From assembly GCF_014837165.1 (NCBI RefSeq), contig NZ_JACSPM010000001.1:1074304-1138303 (forward strand): a stretch of 64,000 bases of DNA, read 5' to 3'. Below are positions 9,328 through 17,569 of this stretch, one piece after another; within the stretch, counting starts at the first letter, position 1, and each line of letters opens with the position of its first letter. Position numbers and translations under genes: made by a program. The stretch is from Microbacterium gallinarum. Its GTDB lineage: Bacteria > Actinomycetota > Actinomycetes > Actinomycetales > Microbacteriaceae. The notes under the pieces were generated by a model. The model did no database searches, had not been told where the DNA came from, and was given only the letters and a program-made list of their open reading frames with translations.

Positions 9328-9933
9328 TCAGCCGCCCATGGCTCCTGCGTCGGTCTGACCGACGTCGGTGCGATGGAAGCTCTGGAACGATCGGGATGCC
9401 GTCGGCCCACGCTGGCCTTGATAGCGATTGCCGTACGGACCCGAGCCGTAGGGGTTCTCCGCGGGCGAGGTGAGGCGGAAGTAGCAGACCTGGCCGATCT
9501 TCATGCCGGGCCAGAGTTTGATGGGCAGCGTGGCCACGTTCGACAGCTCGAGCGTGACGTGGCCCGAGAAGCCGGGGTCGATGAAGCCTGCCGTGGAGTG
9601 GGTCAGCAGACCCAGACGGCCGAGCGAGGACTTGCCCTCGAGGCGGGCGGCGATGTCGTCGGGCAGGGTGATCTGCTCGAACGTCGAGCCGAGCGCGAAT
9701 TCGCCGGGGTGCAGGATGAAGGGCTCCGACGGGTCGACCTCGATGAGTCGCGTGAGCTCGGGCTGGTCCTCGGCAGGGTCGATGAACGGGTACTTGTGGT
9801 TGTCGAACAGCCGGAAGTAGCGGTCGAGCCGCACGTCGACACTCGACGGCTGCACCATCTCGGGGTTCCACGGCTCGAGCCCGATGCGACCCGCGTCGAG
9901 CTCGTGTCGGATGTCGCGATCGGAGAGCAGCAC
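9328..9933 (-). CDS. dcd: dCTP deaminase (dUMP-forming type)
   Basis: Deaminates dCTP to supply dUMP for thymidylate synthesis; the actinobacterial type also cleaves the triphosphate. The protein has 201 residues. Recognisable segments are [15 protein letters not shown] at the start, [31 protein letters not shown] and [13 protein letters not shown], which carry the catalytic and nucleotide-binding residues of the Dcd/dUTPase trimer fold. The start is GTG, six bases after the TAGGCT box, so the mRNA is probably leaderless. The gene is divergent from tRNA-Gly. Confidence 0.95.
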   Translation of the reverse strand: MLLSDRDIRHELDAGRIGLEPWNPEMVQPSSVDVRLDRYFRLFDNHKYPFIDPAEDQPELTRLIEVDPSEPFILHPGEFALGSTFEQITLPDDIAARLEGKSSLGRLGLLTHSTAGFIDPGFSGHVTLELSNVATLPIKLWPGMKIGQVCYFRLTSPAENPYGSGPYGNRYQGQRGPTASRSFQSFHRTDVGQTDAGAMGG

Positions 9934-9939
9934 GAGGCC

Positions 9940-9945
9940 AGCCTA
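9940..9945 (-). promoter_or_regulatory. -10 box of dcd (leaderless layout)
   Basis: TAGGCT on the minus strand ends six bases before the GTG of dcd, leaving room only for a transcript that begins at the start codon. Confidence 0.6.
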
Positions 9946-9990
9946 CCGGCGGCGCGGGAGCGTCTGCTTCGGCCTGTGGACCCGCTCTGT

Positions 9991-9996
9991 TATTCT
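9991..9996 (+). promoter_or_regulatory. Candidate -10 box of tRNA-Gly
   Basis: TATTCT lies 24 bases upstream of the mature tRNA 5' end, as expected for a short pre-tRNA leader. No convincing -35 hexamer was found. Confidence 0.45.
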
Positions 9997-10020
9997 TTCC
10001 AGACGCTGAAAGGCGTGCCC

Positions 10021-10094
10021 GGGGATGTAGTTCAATGGCAGAACTTCAGCTTCCCAAGCTGATAGCGCGGGTTCGATTCCCGTCATCCCCTCCA
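10021..10094 (+). tRNA. tRNA-Gly (anticodon CCC), CCA encoded
   Basis: The acceptor strands GGGGATG (10021-10027) and CATCCCC (10084-10090) pair fully. The D stem is GTTC/GAAC. The anticodon stem TCAGC/GCTGA encloses the loop TTCCCAA, giving anticodon CCC at 10053-10055. The T arm is GCGGG-TTCGATT-CCCGT. Discriminator T is at 10091 and CCA at 10092-10094. It reads GGG codons, which are frequent in this genome. No duplicated 3' end that would mark an integrated element was found in the window. Confidence 0.96.
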
Positions 10095-10322
10095 CTTGTC
10101 ACTTCCAACGCTCGTTCGGACATTCGAGAGGTGTTCCGGACTGACGTTTTCCGCCGGTAGCGGCACCTCATCGCCACGTAGGGCGGCTTTCAACCACGCC
10201 CCTCCCTGCCGCACTCCTTACCGGCGATCCCGGGGCCGATTACCTGGCGCTCTAGCGCTCGTTGCTGCCGAGGGTCCCGCGTCTGCGCCGTTAGCGTGGG
10301 CTGCGGGCGTCCCCAGCGCCCT

Positions 10323-10358
10323 GGCGGGTCGGGTTCCCCAGACCTCCCGCCGTTTTTT
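10323..10358 (+). terminator. Intrinsic terminator immediately upstream of a small secreted-protein gene
   Basis: GGCGGG (10323-10328) pairs with CCCGCC (10346-10351), with an inner GGT/ACC pairing, and a run of six T follows at 10353-10358. It ends 16 bp before the ATG of the next gene and just before its ribosome-binding site. It could end the tRNA-Gly transcript, or act as an attenuator for the gene that follows. Confidence 0.7.
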
Positions 10359-10374
10359 ATGTGGAGGTTCTGTG

Positions 10375-10698
10375 ATGAAGCTGTTTGCATGCAAGGCCGC
10401 GGCTGTAGCGGCACTCGTTGGCGTGCTGATCCTGGGCGGTGCTCCGGCGCACGCCGCGTACCCGTCGGCGAAGTCCTCAGCCGTACTCGTGAAGGCGTGG
10501 CCGTCGTCAACGACCGTGCTGTCCCCACCCAAGGGTGCGATCGTCGGCTTGTACCACAACGGCAAGAAGACGCTGGTGTCAACGCCGAAGTGCACGTCGC
10601 GGATCGCGGAGCAAGGCACGTTCTACAACTGGGCAACGATCGCCGGCAGTCGCCAGCCGTTGTTCTCACAGCCGATCTACGTCATCAAGTGTCGGTAA
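10375..10698 (+). CDS. Small secreted protein, function unknown
   Basis: 107-residue product with a clear Sec signal peptide: MKLFACK, then a hydrophobic run ending GGAPAHA, with probable cleavage after residue 28. The mature part is about 80 residues, basic, with two cysteines (in PKCTSR and the C-terminal VIKCR) that could form a disulfide. I recognise no family. GTGGAGG at 10361-10367 is the ribosome-binding site. The gene stands alone between two terminators, and its codons are less GC-rich than the neighbours, which suggests relatively recent acquisition or a phage-like origin. Confidence 0.6.
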   Translation: MKLFACKAAAVAALVGVLILGGAPAHAAYPSAKSSAVLVKAWPSSTTVLSPPKGAIVGLYHNGKKTLVSTPKCTSRIAEQGTFYNWATIAGSRQPLFSQPIYVIKCR

Positions 10699-10730
10699 CC
10701 CACTCCGAAACTCCTACCGCCTGACCCCCA

Positions 10731-10766
10731 CGCCCCTCCTCAGCCCACGCCGGGCGAGGAGGGGCG
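10731..10766 (+). terminator. Terminator hairpin after the small secreted-protein gene
   Basis: CGCCCCTCCTC (10731-10741) pairs perfectly over 11 bp with GAGGAGGGGCG (10756-10766), followed by TCCTTCAT. It starts 33 bp after the stop codon. Confidence 0.75.
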
Positions 10767-11011
10767 TCCTTCATGGCTCGCCCCGGGGTGGGACCGCAAC
10801 CGGACCGGCAAGCGGTCGCGTGAGCATCGGGGATGCGACCGACCCGCGGCTTGACCGTGAGCAGCAGGTGAAGTCCATGCCGAGGCCGGGCAAGTCGCAA
10901 TCGGTGCGGATCCGTATACGCGCATCCGGCTAACGAAGGACGCGGTACCGGAGGTGCGTCTCGCTCGCGTGGGGATGGGAAGTCACATCCACTTACGTGA
11001 AGGCCGCGGAC
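10767..11011. other. Intergenic stretch without a supported gene
   Basis: Short open frames exist on both strands but none has a ribosome-binding site or recognisable product. Nothing else was seen before the promoter of the next lipoprotein gene. Confidence 0.5.
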
Positions 11012-11017
11012 TAGGGT
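11012..11017 (+). promoter_or_regulatory. -10 box of the lipoprotein gene at 11025 (leaderless layout)
   Basis: TAGGGT ends seven bases before the GTG start, with no Shine-Dalgarno sequence between them. Confidence 0.5.
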
Positions 11018-11024
11018 CGGAAGC

Positions 11025-11570
11025 GTGTCTCGAAATCCGGCGGGTGCTGCGGTTGTCTTCGCCGTGGCGGTCCTCTGCGCGGGCTGCGCGTCGTTCCCGA
11101 GCGCGCCGGGTGCCGTCGGAGACGGCTATCCCGGCACGTGCATGCCGCCGGAGCTGTCATGGCCGACCGACTTCCTGGAGTCCCTCCCGGGAGAGTCGTC
11201 GGCGGTGGGAGGCGAGATCGTCGGTCTTCGGCTCGAGTACCTGGAGTCGCGGTGGGTCTGGCGCCTGAGGAGCGCCGACACGAAGCTCGACTCCTTCGGC
11301 GAGCGGGTGGACGATCCGAGTTTCGGCAGGGAGTCGCTCGTCGACGTGCGAACTCTCGAACCGATCGCGACCCGCGAAGTCGCGCTCACCCAGGCCGAGC
11401 AGGGCTCGCCGGCGCTCGCGGCGCTCGAAGCAGCGCAGCGCTCGGGCGAACAGTGGCCGAGCCCGCTGATCATCGAGATGGCCCGCGTCAGCGACGGCGA
11501 TCAGGCAGCGTGGCAGGTGACGACGTGCGACCCCGAGAGCAATCAGCACTCGGTGACGACGCTGGGCTGA
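11025..11570 (+). CDS. Lipoprotein, function unknown
   Basis: 181 residues starting at GTG. The signal peptide ends in the lipobox LCAGC (Cys21), so the protein should sit on the outer face of the membrane. The mature part has a CMPPELSW segment near residue 40, a central WVWRLRSADTK region and a late TTCDPESNQHS. These give two cysteines outside the lipobox that may pair. No family is recognised. It lies in a run of small envelope proteins (10375-13417) with no shared pathway. Confidence 0.6.
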   Translation: MSRNPAGAAVVFAVAVLCAGCASFPSAPGAVGDGYPGTCMPPELSWPTDFLESLPGESSAVGGEIVGLRLEYLESRWVWRLRSADTKLDSFGERVDDPSFGRESLVDVRTLEPIATREVALTQAEQGSPALAALEAAQRSGEQWPSPLIIEMARVSDGDQAAWQVTTCDPESNQHSVTTLG

Positions 11571-11634
11571 TCACCGAAGTCGCGCTACTCGGCGCGACTC
11601 ACTTGTCTGTCGCATGCTCGTGGCATGCGGTTCA

Positions 11635-12330
11635 CTACGAGCGCGGCGCCACGTCGGCCAGAACCTCAAGCAGACGGGGTACCACGGCCGGGTCCTGCGC
11701 CATTTCGGGGCTCCCTAGGAGGAGCGAGGTGAAGGTGCCGTCTACGCACTGCTGTGCGGTCACGGCGATCGGCGACTCCTGGGTGGGCACGAAGTTCACG
11801 ACGTAATTCGACCCGGGTTCCATCCCCTGGATCTCGACCAGCGTGCTGAAGTGCTCACACCCCTCCTCCGGCGCTATCGTGCCGCCCTGGCTGATAATCT
11901 CGGCGGCTGCCTTCGCCTTCTCCACCTTCGCCGGATCGAGCATCTCCGCGGCGCCGGCCGCGTCGATCGCGCTCAGCGCGGCGGGAAGCGACTGCGCCCA
12001 GGCATCCGCGGGAAGGTGGATCACCTGGATGCCGTGGTCGGTGATGTCGCCGTACTGACACGCCGACGTCTCGGTGCCCGGGACCTTCACCTCGACCGGG
12101 GTCAGAGGCTGCCCCAGCAGAGACTCGACAGTCTCGTCATCGAGGACATTGCACGGCGAGTCGCCGGTGTTCCCGAGGGCGTCATCTGACGCCGCGGATG
12201 GCACCCGATCGCTGGTAGCAGGGGTCGGGGCACCACATCCCGCCAAGGCGAACACGAGGAGGGCAGTTGCCAACACGGTCGGGACGGAGCCGGACGCGAG
12301 CGGGCGACGACCGACGGAGTCATGCTTCAC
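11635..12330 (-). CDS. Lipoprotein resembling the actinobacterial DUF3558 type
   Basis: 231 residues with a lipobox LAGC (Cys32). The mature region begins with a disordered Thr/Ser/Ala stretch and then PCNVLDDETVESLLGQPLTP, the Cys-Leu-Leu pattern seen in DUF3558-like lipoproteins. A second cysteine follows in SACQYGD, with further ones in GCEHF and QQCVDG. Function is not known for this group. It is convergent with the lipoprotein gene at 11025 and divergent from the small membrane protein at 12519. The family assignment is by eye and tentative. Confidence 0.6.
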   Translation of the reverse strand: MKHDSVGRRPLASGSVPTVLATALLVFALAGCGAPTPATSDRVPSAASDDALGNTGDSPCNVLDDETVESLLGQPLTPVEVKVPGTETSACQYGDITDHGIQVIHLPADAWAQSLPAALSAIDAAGAAEMLDPAKVEKAKAAAEIISQGGTIAPEEGCEHFSTLVEIQGMEPGSNYVVNFVPTQESPIAVTAQQCVDGTFTSLLLGSPEMAQDPAVVPRLLEVLADVAPRS

Positions 12331-12518
12331 AGTCCGGAGCGTAGTTCATCCCGTGCCAGGCGAAGTCTCAACCCCACGACCTGTGGAAACGTCTCGTATC
12401 AGGTCATGGGGTTGGCAACGGGGATGGTGGCTGCCGCAGTTCGGGTCCGCAGATCTTCACGCGCGAGGCCGCTGCTCTGAGGTAGGTTCGCGTCATCCCC
12501 GCTCGCAAAGGACTTCGC

Positions 12519-12827
12519 ATGACTGGCAGCGCTGCCGCACCTGGACGCCCCCGTCCCATCCCTCACACCGTGTGGCTCGTCGTCGTTGGTGTCGCGGGCC
12601 TGTCGCTCGCGACCGCGCTCAGCCTCGCCGCTCTGGCGATCACGAACCGGACCTGGGACGAGGTCGGAGATGCCGAGCGAGTCGCGGCGCTGTCGGCAGG
12701 GGCACAGGTATCTGTCACGCTGGGCATCGTCGCGCTCGTCGGAGCGACCGTGCTCGCCGGCGTCGCGCAGATCGCGACCCGTTCTCTCGCAGATCGAGCG
12801 CACGATCGAGAGGGGTCGCTCGAGTAG
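12519..12827 (+). CDS. Small two-helix membrane protein, function unknown
   Basis: 102 residues. Two predicted transmembrane helices, around residues 18-42 (VWLVVVGVAGLSLATALSLA) and 63-85 (VSVTLGIVALVGATVLAGVA), are joined by a short polar loop WDEVGDAERV. The C terminus is charged. AAAGGA lies about six bases upstream of the ATG. No homologous family is recognised, and the following lipoprotein gene starts 59 bp downstream and may be co-transcribed. Confidence 0.5.
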   Translation: MTGSAAAPGRPRPIPHTVWLVVVGVAGLSLATALSLAALAITNRTWDEVGDAERVAALSAGAQVSVTLGIVALVGATVLAGVAQIATRSLADRAHDREGSLE

Positions 12828-12886
12828 CCTTCGCGGGCCAGCTCGACCGGACCATGGTTTCCACCTACCTAGAGATCGAGGATGCG

Positions 12887-13417
12887 ATGAAGGGTCGCGG
12901 AAGACGAGTCGCGTTCACCACAGCGCTCCTGGTCGCGACCTCCCTGGTCGCCGTAGGTTGCGTGCCGGGTGGTCAATCGGGAAGTCGGCATACGTTGTAT
13001 GACGACCTCGACTCGCTGGCCCGGGACAGCTCGGCCATCGTCGTGGGATCCGTCAGAGATCAGCGCGAAGAGACATCCGCGGGATTCAGCTCCACGATCT
13101 CGACAGTCGAAGTCACCAGCAGTCCTGCGAACCCGAGCCTCGGCTCGAACCTCGAGTCCGGCGCGGTGCCCGTAGCAGTCGGAGAGGTGATCCAGGTTCG
13201 GCAGGATGGGCCGGAGCCCAGCGTTCTTCACCCGGGGCAGGAGTACCTGCTCTACCTGACGCCCAGCATGCTCTCCGGGGAGGATTCGACGCACTACTTC
13301 ATCACCGGAGCGGTCGCAGGGGCGTACGTGAGGAACGGCGATCAGTTCACCCGCGTCGCAATCGACAGCGGCGATCAGCTCCCCGACACGATCACCATCG
13401 CAGGCACGGAGTACTGA
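12887..13417 (+). CDS. Lipoprotein, function unknown
   Basis: 176 residues from the ATG at 12887, chosen because it places a basic MKGRGRR start directly before the hydrophobic core and the lipobox VAVGC (Cys25). An upstream ATG at 12854 in frame would add 11 residues that spoil the signal peptide. The mature part has a LARDSSAIVVGSVRDQ segment and a VIQVRQDGPEPSVLHPGQEYLL-like region. This organisation recalls secreted beta-barrel proteins annotated only as hypothetical. The stop codon abuts the 57-bp tandem repeat. Confidence 0.55.
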   Translation: MKGRGRRVAFTTALLVATSLVAVGCVPGGQSGSRHTLYDDLDSLARDSSAIVVGSVRDQREETSAGFSSTISTVEVTSSPANPSLGSNLESGAVPVAVGEVIQVRQDGPEPSVLHPGQEYLLYLTPSMLSGEDSTHYFITGAVAGAYVRNGDQFTRVAIDSGDQLPDTITIAGTEY

Positions 13418-13531
13418 CCGAGCGCCCGTCGAGTAGGGGGCGCCGGAGCTTCCGCGCAAGAACGGAGCGGGTAGCCGAGCGCCCGTCGAGTAGGGGGCGC
13501 CGGAGCTTCCGCGCAAGAACGGAGCGGGTAG
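13418..13531. repeat. 57-bp unit, two identical tandem copies plus a fragment
   Basis: Copy 1 is 13418-13474 and copy 2 is 13475-13531, identical by eye; a third copy begins CCGAG at 13532 and then diverges. Each unit contains GTCGAGTAGG and GCTTCCGCGCAAGAACGGAG. The wording resembles the intergenic REP-like sequences of Microbacteriaceae rather than a coding repeat. Confidence 0.85.
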
Positions 13532-13655
13532 CCGAGGGTCGGCGAGGGTGGCCGCCCTCCCCAGCCAGGGACGCCCGATCCGGGGGTAACGGCGCCCTGA
13601 ATCCGCCGGCGCGCCTCGCGCACGATGGGTGAACCCTCACACGAAGGAGCCACCC

Positions 13656-14594
13656 ATGCCGAAGCCCCACGACATCCCCACCCCTGACCTGACTGGCAAG
13701 CGCGCGCTCATCACCGGCGCGAGCGACGGCGTCGGATTCGAGATCGCGGCGCGGCTCGCTCGGGCGGGTGCCGACCTCGTCCTGCCCGTCCGCAACGGTG
13801 CGAAGGGCGAGTCCGCCGCGGCTCGTATCCGCGAGCGGACGCCGGGCGCCGGCATCCAGGTCCGTCATCTCGATCTCGCCTCGCTGGAATCGGTCGCCGC
13901 ATTCGCCGACGGCCTGCTCGCCGATGGGCGCGCGATCGACATCCTGATCGCCAATGCCGGTGTCATGAACCCGCCCACCCGGCAGCGCACCATCGACGGC
14001 CACGAGCTGCAGTTCGCGGTCAATCATCTGGGACACTTCGCCCTCGTCGCACACTTGCTCCCCTTGCTGCAGGCGGGACGCGCGCATGTGACGAGTCAGG
14101 TCAGCGTCGCGGCCGACAGAGGCTCGATCAACTGGGACGACCTCACGTGGGCGCGCCACTACGACCCCATGAAGGCGTACAGCTCATCGAAGATCGCGTT
14201 CGGCCTCTTCGCGGTCGAACTGCAGAGGCGATCGGATGCCGCGGGTTGGGGCCTGCGCAGCAACCTCTCGCATCCCGGCATCACTCCGACCAACCTGCTG
14301 TCGGCGCAGCCGGGTATGGGGCGACCGAACGACACTGCGGCGGTCAAGGTGATCCGGTGGTTGTCGGGGCGCGGCATCCTGGTCGGCACCCCTTCGTCGG
14401 CTGCGCTGTCTGCCGTGTACGCGGCGACCGCCCCGGAGGCGCGGGGCGGACGGATGTATGGGCCGAAGGGCTTCCGTCATCTGGGCGGGCTCCCCGCGGA
14501 GCAGCCGCTGTTCACCCGGCTGCGGAGCGAGAGCGACGCACGGCGCGTGTGGGAGCTGTCCGAACAGTTGACCGGCGTCAGCGTCGCCCTGTGA
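13656..14594 (+). CDS. Short-chain dehydrogenase/reductase (SDR)
   Basis: NAD(P)-dependent oxidoreductase of 312 residues. The cofactor motif is ITGASDGVG (TGxxxGxG) near residue 19, followed by [10 protein letters not shown] (the NAG motif). The catalytic region holds a YSSSK (YxxxK). The usual serine lies in the [10 protein letters not shown] region. The start ATG has AAGGAG nine bases upstream, and an in-frame ATG or GTG further up lacks one. The length and the C-terminal [13 protein letters not shown] segment match SDRs related to retinol dehydrogenase/WW-domain oxidoreductase. The XRE-type regulator 69 bp downstream probably controls it. Confidence 0.88.
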   Translation: MPKPHDIPTPDLTGKRALITGASDGVGFEIAARLARAGADLVLPVRNGAKGESAAARIRERTPGAGIQVRHLDLASLESVAAFADGLLADGRAIDILIANAGVMNPPTRQRTIDGHELQFAVNHLGHFALVAHLLPLLQAGRAHVTSQVSVAADRGSINWDDLTWARHYDPMKAYSSSKIAFGLFAVELQRRSDAAGWGLRSNLSHPGITPTNLLSAQPGMGRPNDTAAVKVIRWLSGRGILVGTPSSAALSAVYAATAPEARGGRMYGPKGFRHLGGLPAEQPLFTRLRSESDARRVWELSEQLTGVSVAL

Positions 14595-14663
14595 TGCGCG
14601 CGACGCCGTCGCACGGATCCGCGATCCCTGGCTAACCCCGCGCCCGTACCCGAGACTCGGATC

Positions 14664-15524
14664 ATGGACAGAGCGCAACTGGCGGACTTCCTGCGGCGCC
14701 GCCGAGAGGCGTTGCAACCCGAGGACGTCGGGCTGCGGCGCGGCCCGCGGCGCCGGACGTCGGGGCTGCGCCGCGAAGAGGTCGCGGTGCTCTGCGACAT
14801 GTCCACCGACTACTACAGCCGGCTCGAGCAGAGCCGCGGCCCGCAGCCTTCAGAGCAGATGCTCGCCGCGATGGCGCGCGGCATGCGGCTCAGCCTCGAC
14901 GAGCGCGACCACCTGTTCAGACTCGCGGGCCACACGGCACCCGCGCGAGCCCTGCGCAGCGAGCACGTCTCGCCCGGCCTGATGCGGGTTCTCGACCGGC
15001 TCGCCGACACTCCGGCACAGGTCATGACGGAGCTCGGCGAGACGCTCGCGCAGACTCCCGCCGCTCGCACGCTGTTCGGCGACGAGACGCGGTTCGAAGG
15101 ATTCATGCGCAGCGTGGGGTATCGATGGTTCATGGATGCCGCGGCCCGCGACGTCTATCCGCACGAGGACCACGCCGCACTGTCCCGCGCGTTCACCGCC
15201 GACATCCGGACGGTCTACGCCAAGTACGGTGCACGCTCCCGCGCCGGTGCGATCGTCGCCGCCCTGCTGGCGGAGAGCCCGGAGTTCGCCGCGCTGTGGG
15301 AGGCGCACGAGGTGCGGTCGACGCATGCACGTGAGAAGCGGTTGCAGCACCCTGAAGTCGGCGTGATGGACATGCAGTGCCAGATCCTGATCGACCCGGA
15401 GCAAGGACAGACGCTCCTCGTGCTCACTGCGACGCCGGGCACCGAGAGCTACGAGCGCCTGCAGCTTCTCGCGGTCATCGGCACCCAGGAGATGTCGCTC
15501 GGCGACCGCGATCAGCCGCAGTGA
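14664..15524 (+). CDS. XRE-family regulator with MmyB-like ligand-binding domain
   Basis: 286-residue transcriptional regulator. The N-terminal helix-turn-helix (residues 5-80) contains RTSGLRREEVAVLCDMSTDYY followed by SRLEQSRGPQPSEQML, a hallmark of this actinobacterial group. The C-terminal domain (about 105-270) matches the MmyB-type ligand-binding fold, with VLDRLADTPAQVM and a conserved NxxxxxLFGDE-like segment. These genes often sit next to the SDR they regulate, as here. The ligand is unknown. Confidence 0.88.
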   Translation: MDRAQLADFLRRRREALQPEDVGLRRGPRRRTSGLRREEVAVLCDMSTDYYSRLEQSRGPQPSEQMLAAMARGMRLSLDERDHLFRLAGHTAPARALRSEHVSPGLMRVLDRLADTPAQVMTELGETLAQTPAARTLFGDETRFEGFMRSVGYRWFMDAAARDVYPHEDHAALSRAFTADIRTVYAKYGARSRAGAIVAALLAESPEFAALWEAHEVRSTHAREKRLQHPEVGVMDMQCQILIDPEQGQTLLVLTATPGTESYERLQLLAVIGTQEMSLGDRDQPQ

Positions 15525-15563
15525 TGCTGACGGACATCCCCCGGCTCCCGCCGGCCGCACCGC

Positions 15564-15569
15564 TACGAT
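15564..15569 (+). promoter_or_regulatory. -10 box of the PAP2 gene (leaderless layout)
   Basis: TACGAT ends six bases before the ATG at 15576, and the intervening GCGGGC offers no ribosome-binding site. Confidence 0.55.
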
Positions 15570-15575
15570 GCGGGC

Positions 15576-16271
15576 ATGCCGTTGCTGCGAGCCGTGGTCC
15601 TGCCGACGCTCGGAGCAGTCGCCGTGCTGGCTGCGGCTGGGCGGGCCATACGGCTCCTCGGCGGCGACGACCCCCGCGAGGACGAGCCCGTGCGCGCGCT
15701 CCAGGAGGCGTTCGGCCACCGGCCGGACGACGTCGATGCCGTCCTCGCGACACGCCCCGCCGACCCGGCTGGGCGTGAGCCGATCGACCGCCTCACCGGG
15801 CCGCTCTCGTGGTACTCCGGCGTGCCGCAGACCATCGCGAACGGGGCGATCTGGTGCGGCATCACCTGGATGCTGACGCGCGACCGCCGCTCAGCGATCG
15901 CCCCCGCGGCGGTGCTCGCCCTCGAGACCGCATGCTTCGTCGCATCCGCGGCTCTCGTGGAACGACCACGGCCCCAGCGGGTGTGGCGTCCTGAGAAGCC
16001 CCATGCGACGTCGTCCTTCCCCTCCGGGCACACGGCAGCAGCCTTCGCGCTCCATGGCACGCTCGCCGACCTGCTCGATCGCCGCGGCGTCCGTGGCGCG
16101 CGGCTCGTCGGTCCTGTCCTTCGGTACGGCATTCCTGGAGCGATCGCCTTCTCGCGGGTCTACCGCGGCCAGCACCATATCTCGGACATCGTCGCTGGCG
16201 TCGCGCTGGGACGGTGGAGCGCCGCTGTGGTGCGGCGCGGGCTCATATCGGGTCCATCGGCACCGAGGTGA
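15576..16271 (+). CDS. PAP2-family membrane phosphatase
   Basis: 231-residue integral membrane protein of the PAP2/haloperoxidase-like superfamily. The three catalytic motifs are visible: ERPRPQR (motif 1), SFPSGHTAAAF (motif 2, with the acid-base His) and SRVYRGQHHISDIVAG (motif 3, with the nucleophilic His). Several hydrophobic helices surround them. The substrate is probably a lipid phosphate or diphosphate such as undecaprenyl diphosphate or phosphatidate. Nothing nearby settles which. Confidence 0.85.
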   Translation: MPLLRAVVLPTLGAVAVLAAAGRAIRLLGGDDPREDEPVRALQEAFGHRPDDVDAVLATRPADPAGREPIDRLTGPLSWYSGVPQTIANGAIWCGITWMLTRDRRSAIAPAAVLALETACFVASAALVERPRPQRVWRPEKPHATSSFPSGHTAAAFALHGTLADLLDRRGVRGARLVGPVLRYGIPGAIAFSRVYRGQHHISDIVAGVALGRWSAAVVRRGLISGPSAPR

Positions 16272-16460
16272 TCCGGTCGACCTTCGGGGAGGCGGCCATT
16301 CGAAGCTCTGACAGCTCGCGCACCGATCCAACCTCATGTGCGCGAGGGGTATCGGCCGCGGCCCGCGCAGCCTCCTCTCTATCGACACAACGGAAGAGTC
16401 CCGGGACCACCGGGCTCAGGGCAGGGAGCGTCAGCGCTCCGCCCGAGGAGGTGAGACACG

Positions 16461-16778
16461 ATGTACGCCTACATCGACGTGCTGGGGTTCGTCGCCTCGG
16501 TGATCTCGTTCGTCCTCTGGTGGCCCCAGGCGGCTCTGGTGTGGAGGTGCCGCAAGCACCGGGAGCAGCTGAGAGGAGTGTCGACGTCTTCTCAAGTGCT
16601 CCTGTTGATGAACGCATGCCTCTGGGGGGCGTATGCGGTGGGCACCGGCTCGCTCTGGGTCGGTGCGCCCGGGCTGGTGAACGGTCCGCTCGCCGTCATC
16701 ACCATCGTTCTCCTCAGGCAATCGCGACGAGGACCGCAGGAAGTCCGGGGCTCCACGGCAGATAAAGTGGCGAGGTGA
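16461..16778 (+). CDS. SemiSWEET / PQ-loop small membrane transporter
   Basis: 105 residues with three predicted helices: about 7-28 (VLGFVASVISFVLWWPQAAL, carrying the PQ dipeptide in WWPQ), 46-62 (VLLLMNACLWGAYAVG) and 66-86 (LWVGAPGLVNGPLAVITIVLL). The conserved RGVSTSSQ linker and the LxN-P pattern fit the SemiSWEET family, whose members dimerise to carry sugars. AGGAGG at 16446-16451 gives the start. The stop overlaps the GTG of the acyltransferase by GTGA. The substrate is not predictable. Confidence 0.75.
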   Translation: MYAYIDVLGFVASVISFVLWWPQAALVWRCRKHREQLRGVSTSSQVLLLMNACLWGAYAVGTGSLWVGAPGLVNGPLAVITIVLLRQSRRGPQEVRGSTADKVAR

Positions 16779-17485
16779 CAGCGCCCGCTCCGCCGAGTCC
16801 CACCCCCGTGCCGCGGCCGGGTGCCGTCTACTTCCTGGGTCGAGTCGTCCTGCGGCCACTCTTCTGGATGCTGTACCGTCCCCGCATCGTGGGGCGAGCG
16901 AACGTGCCCGAGCGCGGGCCGGTGCTGTTGGCGAGCAACCACCTGGCGGCGCTCGACACGGTGATCATCCCGACATCGGCGATCCGCCCCGTCCAGTTCC
17001 TGATCAAGTCGTCATACTTCACCGGCCCCGGGATCCTCGGGCGCTTCAAGCGATGGTTCTTCACCTCTATCGGCGGGGTCCCCGTTCACCGCGCGACCGG
17101 TCGCGATGCACGCGCCGCGCTCGATGCCGGGAGCAGCATCCTGCGGGCCGGGAGTGTGTTCGCGGTATTCCCCGAAGGGACCCGCTCACGCGACGGGAAG
17201 CTTCACGCCGGCCACGGTGGCGCCGCGTGGATGGCGCGCGACACGGGCGCTGCGGTCGTGCCCGTCGGCCTCATCGGGACCGGCACCGTCAGGCCTCTGA
17301 GCCACCTGCTGCCGGGGAGGCCGCGCATCGAGGTGCGCTTCGGTGACCCGCTCGATCTCACGGATCTGGAGGGCGTGCCCGACGGCAAGGCGCGTCGCGA
17401 GATCACCGAGCGCATGATGGCCGCCATCGCGCGCCTGAGCGGCCAGGAACGCTCCGGCAGCGTGAACGCGACCTCGCGCGACTGA
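16775..17485 (+). CDS. 1-acyl-sn-glycerol-3-phosphate acyltransferase (PlsC family)
   Basis: 236 residues, GTG start. The acyltransferase block I is NHLAALD (HX4D), and block III is VFPEGTRSRDGKL, with GAAWMARDTGAAVVPVGLIG downstream. The enzyme acylates lysophosphatidate in membrane phospholipid synthesis, though other lysophospholipids are possible in actinobacteria that carry several paralogues. It shares a 4-bp overlap with the SemiSWEET-like gene, which has no known link to lipid synthesis. Confidence 0.9.
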   Translation: MTAPAPPSPTPVPRPGAVYFLGRVVLRPLFWMLYRPRIVGRANVPERGPVLLASNHLAALDTVIIPTSAIRPVQFLIKSSYFTGPGILGRFKRWFFTSIGGVPVHRATGRDARAALDAGSSILRAGSVFAVFPEGTRSRDGKLHAGHGGAAWMARDTGAAVVPVGLIGTGTVRPLSHLLPGRPRIEVRFGDPLDLTDLEGVPDGKARREITERMMAAIARLSGQERSGSVNATSRD

Positions 17486-17557
17486 ATCGCTCGGCCGTGC
17501 GGAGAAACCGCAACGGCGAGCGCCGGGGCTGTGACGCAACGCGCGAAGGCCCGCCGC

Positions 17558-17563
17558 TACATT
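17558..17563 (+). promoter_or_regulatory. -10 box of the gene at 17570 (leaderless layout)
   Basis: TACATT ends six bases before the ATG at 17570. This supports that start over the GTG at 17531, which would place the box inside the coding region. Confidence 0.55.
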
Positions 17564-17569
17564 GACAGG

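Noticed and set aside
10021..10094. tRNA-Gly as the attachment site of an integrated island
   Set aside because: No duplicated tRNA 3' end and no integrase were found in the window, though the region downstream is less GC-rich.
10535..10933. Plus-strand open frame over the terminator after the small secreted protein
   Set aside because: It runs through a strong terminator hairpin, lacks a ribosome-binding site and has no recognisable product.
13418..13531. Two-copy repeat considered as a CRISPR fragment
   Set aside because: The copies abut without spacers, no cas genes are present, and the unit resembles intergenic repeat wording.
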